Shown here piece after piece: positions 1-5,838 of a stretch of DNA of 5,838 nt (its first letter is position 1; every line of letters starts with the position of its first letter). The stretch is from Sulfurovum sp. Lineage in GTDB: Bacteria > Campylobacterota > Campylobacteria > Campylobacterales > Sulfurovaceae. The stretch spans positions 1-5,838 of the forward strand of contig JALSSQ010000004.1 in the NCBI GenBank assembly GCA_026984165.1. The letters are read 5' to 3'. The position numbers were made by a program, and so were the translations under genes. A model generated the notes under the pieces. That model was not told where the DNA came from. It saw nothing but the letters and a program-made list of their open reading frames with translations, and ran no database searches.

Positions 1-1
1 A

Positions 2-2152
2 GTGAAGATACTCTTTCAAGGACTTTCTCGTGCCAAAATCGTGAAAGAAGAAGATGGTGCATTTAATCGTGCTTTGATTGATATTGTGCCTTCAGAAGGA
101 TACAATCAACTCAAAGCAGAAGCACTAATGGATATATTGAGAGATAAAATTAAAAATCTATCAGCATTAAATAGTAGTTTCCCTGCTGATTTGGTGAGAA
201 CTATAGAAGAAAATGATGAACCAAATCGTATTGCTGATCTTGTCTCTTCCATGTTAAAACTCGATAAAGATACGGCATATGCACTCTATATTGAATCAAA
301 TATAGAAAAGAGATTACTGGCACTTATTGATGTTGTAACTTCTGAGATTGAAGCAGCAAAAGTACAACGTGAGATACGTACGAAAGTACATAGTAAGATT
401 GAACAGACCAATAAGGAATACTTTTTAAAAGAACAACTTAAAGAGATACAGCAAGAGCTGGGTATGGATACACAACGTGAAGAAGAAATAGCTCAATTTC
501 GAGAAAAAATTGCTGCACTCAAGCCACATATCCAAGAGGATGCTTTTAAGGAAATAAGCAAACAGCTTGATCGTTTTGCAAGAATGCATCCTGAAAGTGC
601 TGATGCAAACGTACTTCAGAGTTATTTGGAATGGGTTTTTGAGTTGCCTTTTGGAAAAGTAACAAAAAAGCATTTAAGTATTGCCAAAGTTTCTGAAGAA
701 CTTGATAAAGACCACTATTCTTTAGAAAAACCAAAAGAGCGTATTGTAGAATTTTTTTCTGTACGTGAATTGGCTGAGCTTAGAGGTATTCAACAAAAAG
801 AGACCTCTGGTGCCATACTTTGTTTTTTTGGACCTCCAGGTGTAGGTAAAACTTCTTTGGCAAACTCAATTGCTACGGCACTTGGAAGACCACTGGTGCG
901 TATTGCATTGGGTGGGTTGGAAGATGTTAATGAGCTACGAGGGCATAGACGTACCTATGTAGGGGCAATGCCAGGACGTTTAGTACAGGGGCTTATAGAA
1001 GCAAAAACAATGGATCCGGTGATTGTACTTGATGAGATAGACAAGGTAGGGCGTAGTATGCGAGGAGATCCTACTGCAGCACTATTGGAAATACTTGATC
1101 CTGAGCAAAATAGTAAATATAGAGACTATTATTTGAATTTCAACATTGACCTCTCTAAAGCTATTTTTATAGCTACTGCCAATGATGTAGGACGTATACC
1201 TTCACCTTTGCGAGACAGGATGGAATTTATAGGATTAAACTCGTATACTCCAAAAGAAAAGTTCGAAATAGCCAAACGTTATCTTATCCCACAAGAGCTT
1301 AAAAAACATGCTTTAAAGCGCAGAGAATTTACTATTTCAGACAAAGCGTTAAAGTTGTTGATAGATGAATATACACGAGAAGCAGGAGTGAGAAATTTAA
1401 GACGACGTATAGCAGGGCTTATGCGGAAATCTGCAAGAAAACTTTTGGAAAATAATAAAAAGAGCATTATTGTAACAAAGAAAAATTTAGAAAAATTTAC
1501 CGATAAAAAAGTATTTGAAATTTCAACAGTACATGCTAAGCCACAAATAGGGGTGGTCAATGGGCTTGCCTGGACAGCAGTAGGTGGGGATGTGCTTACC
1601 ATTGAGGCCATTAAAATAAAAGGAAAGGGTGCGTTACAATTGACAGGAAGTCTTGGTGATGTAATGAAAGAGTCTGTACGTATAGCGCATTCTGTAGTGA
1701 AAAAACTGATAGACAGTGGTACACTAAAGATACCATCTTCTGTGATTCCTCTTTCGGCAAAAGAGAGAGAAGAGAAGATAGCAGTTGATGCTTCAGAAGT
1801 ATATAAACGCTATGATTTACACATACATGTACCTGAAGGTGCCACACCTAAAGATGGACCTAGTGCAGGGATTGCTATGGTTTCTGCTATTGCCTCTATA
1901 TTAAGTGATCAAAAGATCAACAATGAAGTAGCGATGACAGGAGAAGTGACACTTACAGGTAAAGTATTGCCTATTGGTGGACTCAAGGAGAAGCTCATAG
2001 CTGCCTATAAAGCAGGGGTAAAAAAGGCACTTATTCCAGTAAAAAATGTAGAACGCGACTTAGAAGAGATCCCAAGTGAAGTGAAAGACAATATCAAAAT
2101 TATTGGGGTATCACACGTAGAGGAAGTACTCAAAGAGATCTTCATAAAATAA
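2..2152 (+). CDS. lon: ATP-dependent Lon protease (5'-truncated by window edge)
   Basis: Cytoplasmic AAA+ serine protease that unfolds and degrades misfolded and regulatory proteins. Seen, numbered from the first full codon: the end of the N-terminal LON substrate-binding domain (about 1-110), a helical/coiled-coil region with the family-typical EYFLKEQLKEIQQELG (139-154), Walker A GPPGVGKT (277-284), Walker B VIVLDEID (340-347), sensor-1 N394, arginine finger R406, sensor-2 R464 in EAGVRNLRRRI, and the protease domain (about 510-716) with catalytic Ser621 in KDGPSAG and Lys664 43 residues later, the usual spacing. All key residues are intact. The C-terminus is natural (TAA). The GTG at base 2 is an internal valine codon: the residues there (KILFQGLSRAKI) already lie inside the LON domain, so roughly 80-100 residues and the start lie off the left edge. 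A roughly 20-residue insertion precedes the catalytic Ser region. Its promoter is not in the window. Convergent with the kinase/receiver pair. Confidence 0.97.
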   Translation: MKILFQGLSRAKIVKEEDGAFNRALIDIVPSEGYNQLKAEALMDILRDKIKNLSALNSSFPADLVRTIEENDEPNRIADLVSSMLKLDKDTAYALYIESNIEKRLLALIDVVTSEIEAAKVQREIRTKVHSKIEQTNKEYFLKEQLKEIQQELGMDTQREEEIAQFREKIAALKPHIQEDAFKEISKQLDRFARMHPESADANVLQSYLEWVFELPFGKVTKKHLSIAKVSEELDKDHYSLEKPKERIVEFFSVRELAELRGIQQKETSGAILCFFGPPGVGKTSLANSIATALGRPLVRIALGGLEDVNELRGHRRTYVGAMPGRLVQGLIEAKTMDPVIVLDEIDKVGRSMRGDPTAALLEILDPEQNSKYRDYYLNFNIDLSKAIFIATANDVGRIPSPLRDRMEFIGLNSYTPKEKFEIAKRYLIPQELKKHALKRREFTISDKALKLLIDEYTREAGVRNLRRRIAGLMRKSARKLLENNKKSIIVTKKNLEKFTDKKVFEISTVHAKPQIGVVNGLAWTAVGGDVLTIEAIKIKGKGALQLTGSLGDVMKESVRIAHSVVKKLIDSGTLKIPSSVIPLSAKEREEKIAVDASEVYKRYDLHIHVPEGATPKDGPSAGIAMVSAIASILSDQKINNEVAMTGEVTLTGKVLPIGGLKEKLIAAYKAGVKKALIPVKNVERDLEEIPSEVKDNIKIIGVSHVEEVLKEIFIK

Positions 2153-2183
2153 CTTGACACGTCCAAAAGAACGTGTCAAAGTT
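2151..2183. terminator. Inverted-repeat hairpin between convergent genes, probable shared terminator
   Basis: A perfect 9-bp inverted repeat, TTGACACGT (2154-2162) and ACGTGTCAA (2171-2179), encloses an 8-base loop. After one unpaired A (2180), AAC (2151-2153) and GTT (2181-2183) extend the stem by three pairs, so its foot overlaps the lon stop codon. It fills most of the 46-bp gap between lon and the receiver gene, as expected for a terminator serving both directions. Neither side has a classical long U-tract: reading left the RNA continues GUUAUUUUAU, a fair tail; reading right it continues CCUAAUUCCUAAUUCUU, weaker. The hairpin is seen; terminator function is inferred. Confidence 0.68.
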
Positions 2184-2198
2184 CCTAATTCCTAATTC
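2182..2198. repeat. Short heptamer tandem repeat (CCTAATT, about 2.4 copies)
   Basis: Bases 2184-2190 and 2191-2197 are identical CCTAATT units, and the 7-base periodicity holds from 2182 to 2198. It lies between the hairpin and the stop codon of the receiver gene. With so few copies it could be chance in AT-rich DNA, or the remnant of a longer heptamer array. No function is evident. Confidence 0.45.
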
Positions 2199-2564
2199 TT
2201 ATGACCATTGTGCCATTTTATTTAAGAGGTCGTCTTCTTTGATAGGTTTTCTAATAAAATCATTGGCACCATTGTCAAAAATTTCTGTTTTACGTGTGTC
2301 ATCTGTAGAGAGAACAATTACAGGGATGTGTGCATTTTTCATATCTGATCTAAATATTTTAAGAAACTCAACGCCATCAACAATAGGCATCATAATATCG
2401 AGCAATATGAGATTAATACTTTCATCTTTTTTCAGTTTATCTAATGCATCAGAACCATTTTCTGCTTCTTGAATATCGATAACATTTGTATTCTTTTTTA
2501 AAAATGTTTGTAATAATTTTCTGTTAATAAAGTCATCATCAACTATGAGTACTCGTAATGCCAT
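2199..2564 (-). CDS. Stand-alone receiver-domain response regulator (CheY-like)
   Basis: A 121-aa protein that is one complete receiver domain and nothing else; the usual domain is about 115-125 aa. Seen: beta-1 RVLIVDDD with acidic residues D9-D11, phosphoacceptor D56 in LILLDIMMPIVDG, the conserved hydroxyl residue as Ser86 in VIVLSTDD, and Lys106 in FIRKP. All phosphorylation residues are therefore present. No DNA-binding, enzymatic or RNA-binding output domain follows; the protein ends 15 residues after the Lys. Such proteins act by protein-protein contact or as phosphate relays or sinks (family knowledge). It starts 5 bases after the stop of the hybrid kinase on the same strand, so it is almost certainly co-transcribed with it and is the likely phosphotransfer partner (inference). 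It is not flagellar CheY by context, since no chemotaxis genes are present. The start is supported by AGAGGA 8 bases upstream. The target is unknown. Confidence 0.93.
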   Translation of the reverse strand: MALRVLIVDDDFINRKLLQTFLKKNTNVIDIQEAENGSDALDKLKKDESINLILLDIMMPIVDGVEFLKIFRSDMKNAHIPVIVLSTDDTRKTEIFDNGANDFIRKPIKEDDLLNKMAQWS

Positions 2565-2569
2565 TTAGC

Positions 2570-5500
2570 CTATCCTCTTCGTTTACGAATGAGATCTTCT
2601 ATCTCTTCTTTCGTTTTTCTTGTAGTGATTATATCAAGATTATCATACATTTGACTTATATTATTTGTTAGAAGTTCAGTGTCTGCAAAGATAATATCAT
2701 AATTTCCAGAAGCCAGTGCATCTTCAAAATTTTCTAGTGATTCTAATGTTTCATAAGAATGATTTAAGTTTTCCATTACTTTTATGAGTATGCGTTTTTC
2801 AAGTAAGAATTTTTTAGCAATGAGTATTTTTTTGCTTTTGGATAGGTGCTCTGTTTTTGGAGAGTCTTCTGTTGTTACAGATAGAGGATCTTGTATATTT
2901 ATAATGTCTGTATCCTCATCTAAAGTATCGATGTGATGTATTGTTTGTGTATCAGATTTGTTTATATCCGTTGTTGAAGGTGCAGGGGTTTCTGTTTTAT
3001 TTTCAGGTTTTGTTTCAGAATATTCTTTCTTATTTTCTATAAGTGTTAGATTTGATTTATTTGACAAAAATTTATTTAAAACATATAAGAGTTCTGCTGT
3101 TTCGATAGGTTTGGTAATATATTCATCCATACCTTCTGCCAAGAAGCGTTCTCTATCTCCCTTGAGCGCATTAGCAGTCAATGCAATAATAGGAACATGA
3201 GGCACCTCTTCATCTGCTTCATAATCTAATATTTCATGTGTTGCTTCAATCCCATCCATAACAGGCATTTGGATATCCATAAAGAGAAGGTCATACTCAT
3301 TCGCACGTCGTTTTTCAAAAGATTCAAGACCATTGTTTGCAAGGTCAACAGTAATACCATGTTCTTCCAAAATACGTTTGATAAGTTTTTGGTTAATAAT
3401 ATTGTCTTCAGTAACTAATACTTTTGCATCAAATTTTGTAGCATGTGTAGGAAGGGCTTCTTCAGCTAGTTGAGATGTAGTCTCGGCAGTATTAAGAAGG
3501 ACTGTTTTTAGTTTACTTAGTGTAACTGGCTTATAAATTACATTGTCTTGATTGATATTCATCTTTTCTATGACTGAACGGCTAGTTACATTTGCAAGAA
3601 TAATCAATTTTGATTTGTCCATATTGCTAATGGCATCTAAAATGTTTTGTTTTGCTTTATCAATATCTATCCAGTAGTTTTTACAGATATTATTATCAAC
3701 AAGTTCTTTCAATTCTCCAACAGATTCAAAATGTTTTACCATTGGACCGAAATATTTAAAATAATTTTCCAAATAGTTATCAAGTTTTGTTGGAATATCT
3801 TGCTCATACTTGCCTAAAGTCATATCGTTAAATGCATGAATATAGTTTGCTTCATTGGATATAATTTCTTCAAGAGGCAAAGAGAAGAAAAATGTTGTAC
3901 CTTGATCTTTTGCACTTTCTAATTGAAGCTCTCCACCCATCAGCTCAACAAACTGACTAGAAATAGTAAGACCAAGACCTGTACCACCATATTTACGTGT
4001 AACAGAGACATCAGCTTGAGAAAATGCTTCAAAAATGCGTGACTGCTGGTCTTTTGTCATGCCAATACCATTATCTTGAACAGTAAATGTTATTTTTGGA
4101 TTTAAATCACCTTCGTTATGGGTTTTTTTGATGGTAAGGTTAATTTCTCCTCCATAACTTGTAAATTTGATGGCATTGGAGAGAAGATTAATGAGAATTT
4201 CTTTAATTCTTGTTGGATCTCCTTTGAGTTTGGTGGCAATGGTTGGATCCATATAATAATTAAGATCAATATTTTTCTCTGCTGCACCTACGGCATAAGT
4301 TTCTACAGCAGATTCAAACTCTTCGGCTGCATCAAATACAACATTTTCAATTTCTATTTTATTACTTTCAATTTTTGACAAGTCAAGAATGTTATTGATA
4401 ATACTTAGAAGGTTTTCTGAACTTTTATCAATAATTGCAAGGAATTCTTCTTGTTCTTGTGTAAGTTCTGTACTTCTTAGGATTTCAGTAAATCCAACAA
4501 TACCATTGAGTGGTGTACGTATTTCATGAGACATATTGGCAAGGAAAAGAGATTTTGCTTCATTAGCCTGTAGTGCAATTTTTTTATCTTCTTTGGCTGT
4601 CTCTACTAGTGCTTCCAAGAATTTGTAGGCCTCTTTGGTTCCTTCATGGGTATCAAGATCAATGTTTTCAATATTTGTTGTATCTGAAGTTAAATACTCG
4701 TCAGAATTTTTTATCTCTTCCACCGCTTTATTAAGTACGTCTTCAAGTTCTTGAACATTTCTAGTAATATCTCTTGTTGTGGTGTACCCAAGATATGCTA
4801 AGATAAAACTGAGCAACCAAATAGCTGCTGCTATACCAAGTAGAAGAAGTTGCTTTTGTAGATAAATATCATTTTTTTTCCATAGTGCATTGGAGATGAT
4901 AAGCTCTGCTTTGGAAAGAAGTGAAATTTTTTGTGTCTGTAACGCAAACCAATCCATTGCTTCTTCAGCATAATCCCCATTATCTACATCTGTTAGGATG
5001 GCTGAAGATGTTTCTGCTAAGTCTGTTAGCATATTTGCATTTTCTGTATTTTTAAAGAGTTTATTGAGTTGTTGGTATAGTTTAGGGTTTTTTATTTGTT
5101 TTATATCAAAGATATTCGCTTTTGTTTTATAGTTGCCCCATAGGGCAATTTCATCAAATGCCATTGAGGCTTTTTTAGTCATATAATAAGAAACAAATCC
5201 TCTTTCTAATCCACTATTTTCTTTAGCTATATAAAGCTGAGACAGAGTCGCAATAAGAGAAGAGATTTGTGTATTTAGTGTAAAATTGTCAATTTGTAGA
5301 AGATTATTTAATATAGGTGTAGAGAGTGTTTTGACATATCCATCAAAGAATACTTTTTTAAAATCAGCATTGCCTGCATCTACCTCTGTGCGTATATGAG
5401 GAAGTTTTTTTAAGTTGGTAAGAAATTTTTGGTATTGTATTGTGTTGATACTATTATCTGCTCCCAGAAGTTTAAGTAGAATAGGTATATAACTTGTATC

Positions 5501-5797
5501 CTTGATTTGTAATGTATTTTTAGCTTGTTTTAATATTTTATCAGTATTGATACGTTGTTGTTTTAGTGAATCATAAAAAGCTTTTTTTTCACTTCCTATA
5601 TACATGGCAGTAAGTCCATGCTCTTTCCCAACTTCTATAAGTGCAGATGATAGTTTTGCATTATTGGCAAGCACAGTTTTGAGCGCATTGGCTTTTTCAA
5701 AGTTAAGATATGAAGTGATAAAGAAATAACTTGAAAGTATGATGAGTAGAGTAATTGGTACAAGTCCAATCAGTTTAAGTCTATTACGTATAGTCAT
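2570..5797 (-). CDS. Membrane-bound hybrid histidine kinase with NIT-type sensor and three receiver-like modules
   Basis: A 1075-aa inner-membrane sensor kinase. Order: TM1 (about 9-30); periplasmic sensor (about 40-300) resembling the NIT nitrate/nitrite-sensing fold, with EHGLTAMYIGS then QQRINTD (59-86) and a second-half AKENSGLERG (191-200); TM2 (about 317-338); a HAMP-like linker lacking the usual Pro and Gly; HisKA with His424 in FLANMSHEIRTPLNG; HATPase with N box Asn541, G1 DNGIGM (575-580), F box IFEAFSQ and G2 GGTGLGL (604-610); a degenerate receiver (about 650-770); an intact receiver (about 791-909) with E797/D798, phosphoacceptor D841, T874 and K896; an acidic Ser/Thr-rich linker (911-987); and a short degenerate receiver-like tail (988-1075). 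Expected activity: ATP-dependent autophosphorylation on His424, then transfer to D841. No Hpt domain is visible. The ligand is unproven: NIT domains are named for nitrate/nitrite, but relatives may sense other things. It is the first gene of an operon with the stand-alone receiver. The start fits: a charged MTIRNRLK precedes TM1 and a good ribosome binding site lies upstream. Confidence 0.95.
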   Translation of the reverse strand: MTIRNRLKLIGLVPITLLIILSSYFFITSYLNFEKANALKTVLANNAKLSSALIEVGKEHGLTAMYIGSEKKAFYDSLKQQRINTDKILKQAKNTLQIKDTSYIPILLKLLGADNSINTIQYQKFLTNLKKLPHIRTEVDAGNADFKKVFFDGYVKTLSTPILNNLLQIDNFTLNTQISSLIATLSQLYIAKENSGLERGFVSYYMTKKASMAFDEIALWGNYKTKANIFDIKQIKNPKLYQQLNKLFKNTENANMLTDLAETSSAILTDVDNGDYAEEAMDWFALQTQKISLLSKAELIISNALWKKNDIYLQKQLLLLGIAAAIWLLSFILAYLGYTTTRDITRNVQELEDVLNKAVEEIKNSDEYLTSDTTNIENIDLDTHEGTKEAYKFLEALVETAKEDKKIALQANEAKSLFLANMSHEIRTPLNGIVGFTEILRSTELTQEQEEFLAIIDKSSENLLSIINNILDLSKIESNKIEIENVVFDAAEEFESAVETYAVGAAEKNIDLNYYMDPTIATKLKGDPTRIKEILINLLSNAIKFTSYGGEINLTIKKTHNEGDLNPKITFTVQDNGIGMTKDQQSRIFEAFSQADVSVTRKYGGTGLGLTISSQFVELMGGELQLESAKDQGTTFFFSLPLEEIISNEANYIHAFNDMTLGKYEQDIPTKLDNYLENYFKYFGPMVKHFESVGELKELVDNNICKNYWIDIDKAKQNILDAISNMDKSKLIILANVTSRSVIEKMNINQDNVIYKPVTLSKLKTVLLNTAETTSQLAEEALPTHATKFDAKVLVTEDNIINQKLIKRILEEHGITVDLANNGLESFEKRRANEYDLLFMDIQMPVMDGIEATHEILDYEADEEVPHVPIIALTANALKGDRERFLAEGMDEYITKPIETAELLYVLNKFLSNKSNLTLIENKKEYSETKPENKTETPAPSTTDINKSDTQTIHHIDTLDEDTDIINIQDPLSVTTEDSPKTEHLSKSKKILIAKKFLLEKRILIKVMENLNHSYETLESLENFEDALASGNYDIIFADTELLTNNISQMYDNLDIITTRKTKEEIEDLIRKRRG
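2573..2578 (-). promoter_or_regulatory. Shine-Dalgarno of the receiver gene inside the kinase 3' end
   Basis: On the minus strand AGAGGA forms the last two sense codons (Arg-Gly) of the kinase and sits 8 bases before the receiver ATG. The kinase TAG stop (2570-2572) lies between them. This layout fixes the receiver start and suggests translational coupling by ribosomes finishing the kinase. Confidence 0.75.
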
Positions 5798-5805
5798 AGG
5801 TGATT

Positions 5806-5812
5806 TCCTTTT
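5806..5812 (-). promoter_or_regulatory. Ribosome binding site of the hybrid kinase gene
   Basis: On the minus strand AAAAGGA lies 8 bases before the ATG at 5797, a strong Shine-Dalgarno at standard spacing. It supports this start over any internal Met, as does the membrane segment that follows directly. Confidence 0.8.
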
Positions 5813-5820
5813 ATTTCGAT

Positions 5821-5829
5821 ATTATATCA
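5821..5829 (-). promoter_or_regulatory. Extended -10 promoter element for the kinase-receiver operon
   Basis: The minus strand reads TGATATAAT, a perfect TGnTATAAT extended -10 with a consensus TATAAT (5821-5826). Transcription would begin near 5814, giving a leader of about 17 bases that contains the Shine-Dalgarno. A housekeeping (sigma-70 type) promoter fits; in Campylobacterota the -35 box is often weak or absent. Any upstream element or operator lies beyond the right edge, so regulation cannot be judged. Confidence 0.68.
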
Positions 5830-5838
5830 ATATGTTGT

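Noticed and set aside
2..4. GTG as a possible true lon start, giving a short Lon.
   Set aside because: The residues at and after it match the interior of the LON domain, and the frame is open to the window edge. It is an internal valine codon.
1279..1847. Two minus-strand reading frames of 110 and 78 codons opposite lon.
   Set aside because: They lie fully antisense to conserved AAA+ and protease motifs, their translations are low-complexity Ser/Leu/Phe-rich, and no domain is recognisable.
2154..2179. TTGACA, a perfect -35 box, occurs on both strands within the inverted repeat.
   Set aside because: It is a by-product of the hairpin arms. No TATAAT-like -10 sits 16-18 bases downstream on either strand, and each would fire into the 3' end of a convergent gene.
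2173..2472. A 99-codon plus-strand frame opposite the receiver gene.
   Set aside because: It is a shadow of the receiver gene on the other strand, starts within the hairpin and has no recognisable domain or ribosome binding site.
2570..2836. A frameshift truncating a formerly normal third receiver.
   Set aside because: The beta-1 acidic residues are already lost upstream of the missing part, and the sequence ends in a coherent amphipathic helix with the next gene's ribosome binding site placed at its end, suggesting a stable form. Not excluded without homologues.
2573..3067. Possible Hpt domain at the kinase C-terminus.
   Set aside because: The only histidines there (HHID, SPKTEH, LNHSYE) are not in an HxxKG-type Hpt motif, and the end has a receiver-like beta/alpha pattern instead of a helix bundle.

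Overview
The window is AT-rich bacterial DNA whose protein sequences point to a Campylobacterota (epsilonproteobacterial) genome, most like Sulfurovum, Sulfurimonas and relatives. The clues are the type of Lon protease, with a roughly 20-residue lineage-type insertion in its protease domain, and a hybrid histidine kinase whose core closely resembles a kinase family I know from that group. This placement is inferred from recalled family resemblance, not from a search.

Layout: (1) Bases 1-2152, + strand, hold the C-terminal ~716 residues of an ATP-dependent Lon protease. Its N-terminus lies beyond the left edge. (2) Bases 2153-2198 are a short convergent intergenic region with a strong inverted repeat, probably a shared terminator, and a small heptamer tandem repeat. 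(3) Bases 2199-2564, - strand, encode a 121-aa stand-alone receiver protein of the CheY type. (4) Bases 2570-5797, - strand, encode a 1075-aa membrane-bound hybrid histidine kinase. (5) Bases 5798-5838 carry its ribosome binding site and a good extended -10 promoter element.

The kinase and receiver form a two-gene operon read right to left: kinase first, then the receiver after a 5-base gap, with the receiver's Shine-Dalgarno sequence inside the last kinase codons. The kinase has a periplasmic sensor of the NIT (nitrate/nitrite-sensing-like) type between two membrane helices, a HisKA/HATPase core, a degenerate receiver, an intact receiver, an acidic Ser/Thr-rich linker and a short degenerate receiver-like tail. 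It has no recognisable Hpt domain, and neither product has a DNA-binding or enzymatic output domain, so the end target is not encoded here. Lon is convergent to this pair and nothing links them functionally.

I see no mobile element, CRISPR array, RNA gene or clearly new system. The most unusual parts are the two degraded receiver modules of the kinase and its pairing with an output-less receiver.
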